DNA of 6,193 bases from Halothiobacillus neapolitanus. GTDB taxonomy: Bacteria; Pseudomonadota; Gammaproteobacteria; Halothiobacillales; Halothiobacillaceae. The position numbers and the translations under genes are program-made. How positions within the stretch are numbered: the stretch's first letter is position 1; the number at the start of each line of letters is the position of its first letter. The notes under the pieces were generated by a model. The model was not told the DNA's origin. It was given only the letters and a program-made list of their open reading frames with translations, and made no database searches. Location: the NCBI GenBank assembly GCA_020721485.1, contig DYMR01000081.1, forward strand, positions 1 to 6,193. Reading direction: 5' to 3'. This document shows positions 5,685 to 6,193 of this stretch, in pieces.

Positions 5685-6193
5685 ATGAACGCCCTCAAAA
5701 CCAGCCCCGCGCACGAGGACTACCTCAAAGCCTTGTTCAAGCTGGCGGAATTGACGCCCGATGAACCGGTCAGTTCTTCCGCCGTGGCCGAACGGCTGAA
5801 CATCGCGCAGGCATCGGCCACCGCCATGCTCAAACGGCTGGGGCAGGAAGGTTTGGTGCGCTACGAACGCTATCAGGGCGCGACACTCACCCCAGCGGGC
5901 GCGGCGATTGCGGTGGACATGATCCGGCGGCATCGCATCATCGAAACCTTCCTCGTGCGGGATCTCGCCGTGCCGCTGGATGAGGTGGATGCCGAGGCCG
6001 AGGTGCTCGAACACGCGTTCTCCAGCGCCCTGATTGATCGACTGTGGCAACACCTCGGCCAGCCGGAATTCGACCCCCACGGCGCGCCGATTCCCGCGCC
6101 CGATCAGGCACCCATCGAACGACGCGATTTAATCGCCGTGACCGCCCTCGCGCTGGACGAACGCGCGCGCATCGTGCGGCTCGCCGCACAAAA
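5685..6193 (+). CDS. DtxR/MntR-family metal-dependent transcriptional repressor (3' end beyond window)
   Basis: Cytoplasmic DNA-binding repressor activated by Fe2+ or Mn2+, normally controlling metal uptake or export. 169 codons are present before the right edge. The N-terminal winged helix-turn-helix is about residues 9-72 (EDYLKALFKLAEL; VAERLNIAQASATAMLKRLGQEGLV; YERYQGATLTPAG), followed by the dimerisation/metal domain with RRHRIIETFLV (81-91) and EAEVLEH (104-110). Presumed metal ligands by alignment with MntR/DtxR are Asp12, His83, Glu106, Glu109 and His110. Glu106 in place of the DtxR Cys is MntR-like, but the second N-terminal MntR ligand (Glu11) corresponds here to Lys15. The DPHGAPIP linker (130-137) and the following residues look like the entry to a C-terminal FeoA/SH3-like domain, as in the longer members. 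There is no clear ribosome-binding site; the 9-base gap from the upstream gene suggests translational coupling. Metal specificity is uncertain. Confidence 0.92.
   Translation, partial: MNALKTSPAHEDYLKALFKLAELTPDEPVSSSAVAERLNIAQASATAMLKRLGQEGLVRYERYQGATLTPAGAAIAVDMIRRHRIIETFLVRDLAVPLDEVDAEAEVLEHAFSSALIDRLWQHLGQPEFDPHGAPIPAPDQAPIERRDLIAVTALALDERARIVRLAAQ

Noticed and set aside
5109..6080. 323-codon minus-strand frame opposite the carbonic anhydrase and regulator genes
   Set aside because: It spans two clearly recognised plus-strand genes and shows only shadow composition.

Overview
The window looks like the chromosome of a free-living, motile, Gram-negative proteobacterium, most likely a gammaproteobacterium. 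The signs are moderately GC-rich DNA, dense short operons, an argD-argF pair, a periplasmic cytochrome c', a membrane chemoreceptor and a gamma-type carbonic anhydrase. I cannot fix the genus from sequence alone. I see no CRISPR array, tRNA, rRNA, insertion sequence or phage gene.

Positions 1-2183 (minus strand) hold an arginine-biosynthesis pair read right to left. argD (acetylornithine aminotransferase, complete) is followed after 106 bases by argF (ornithine carbamoyltransferase, whose last residues lie beyond the left edge). Positions 2184-2497 are non-coding. They hold a good minus-strand intrinsic terminator (2256-2284) closing the chemoreceptor transcript and a pair of palindromes (2356-2407) resembling dispersed intergenic repeats. 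Positions 2498-4141 (minus) encode a transmembrane methyl-accepting chemotaxis protein. Its upstream region has a sequence that fits a flagellar sigma-28 promoter well (4201-4227) and four perfect 15-bp tandem repeats (4255-4314).

Positions 4402-4866 (minus) encode an exported cytochrome c', a standalone gene with its own strong terminator (4319-4342). From a 266-base divergent intergenic region, transcription goes right through a gamma-carbonic-anhydrase-family left-handed beta-helix protein (5133-5675). Nine bases later begins a DtxR/MntR-family metal-dependent repressor (5685 to the right edge, partial, with the start of a C-terminal FeoA-like domain).

Functionally there are four independent units: arginine synthesis; chemotaxis, probably co-regulated with flagella; a periplasmic haem protein probably dealing with nitric oxide; and a metalloenzyme next to a metal sensor. 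Nothing amounts to a clearly new multi-gene system. The best leads are the sigma-28-like promoter with the adjacent 15-bp repeat array, the heptamer repeats over the cytochrome c' promoter, and the carbonic anhydrase/metalloregulator pair.
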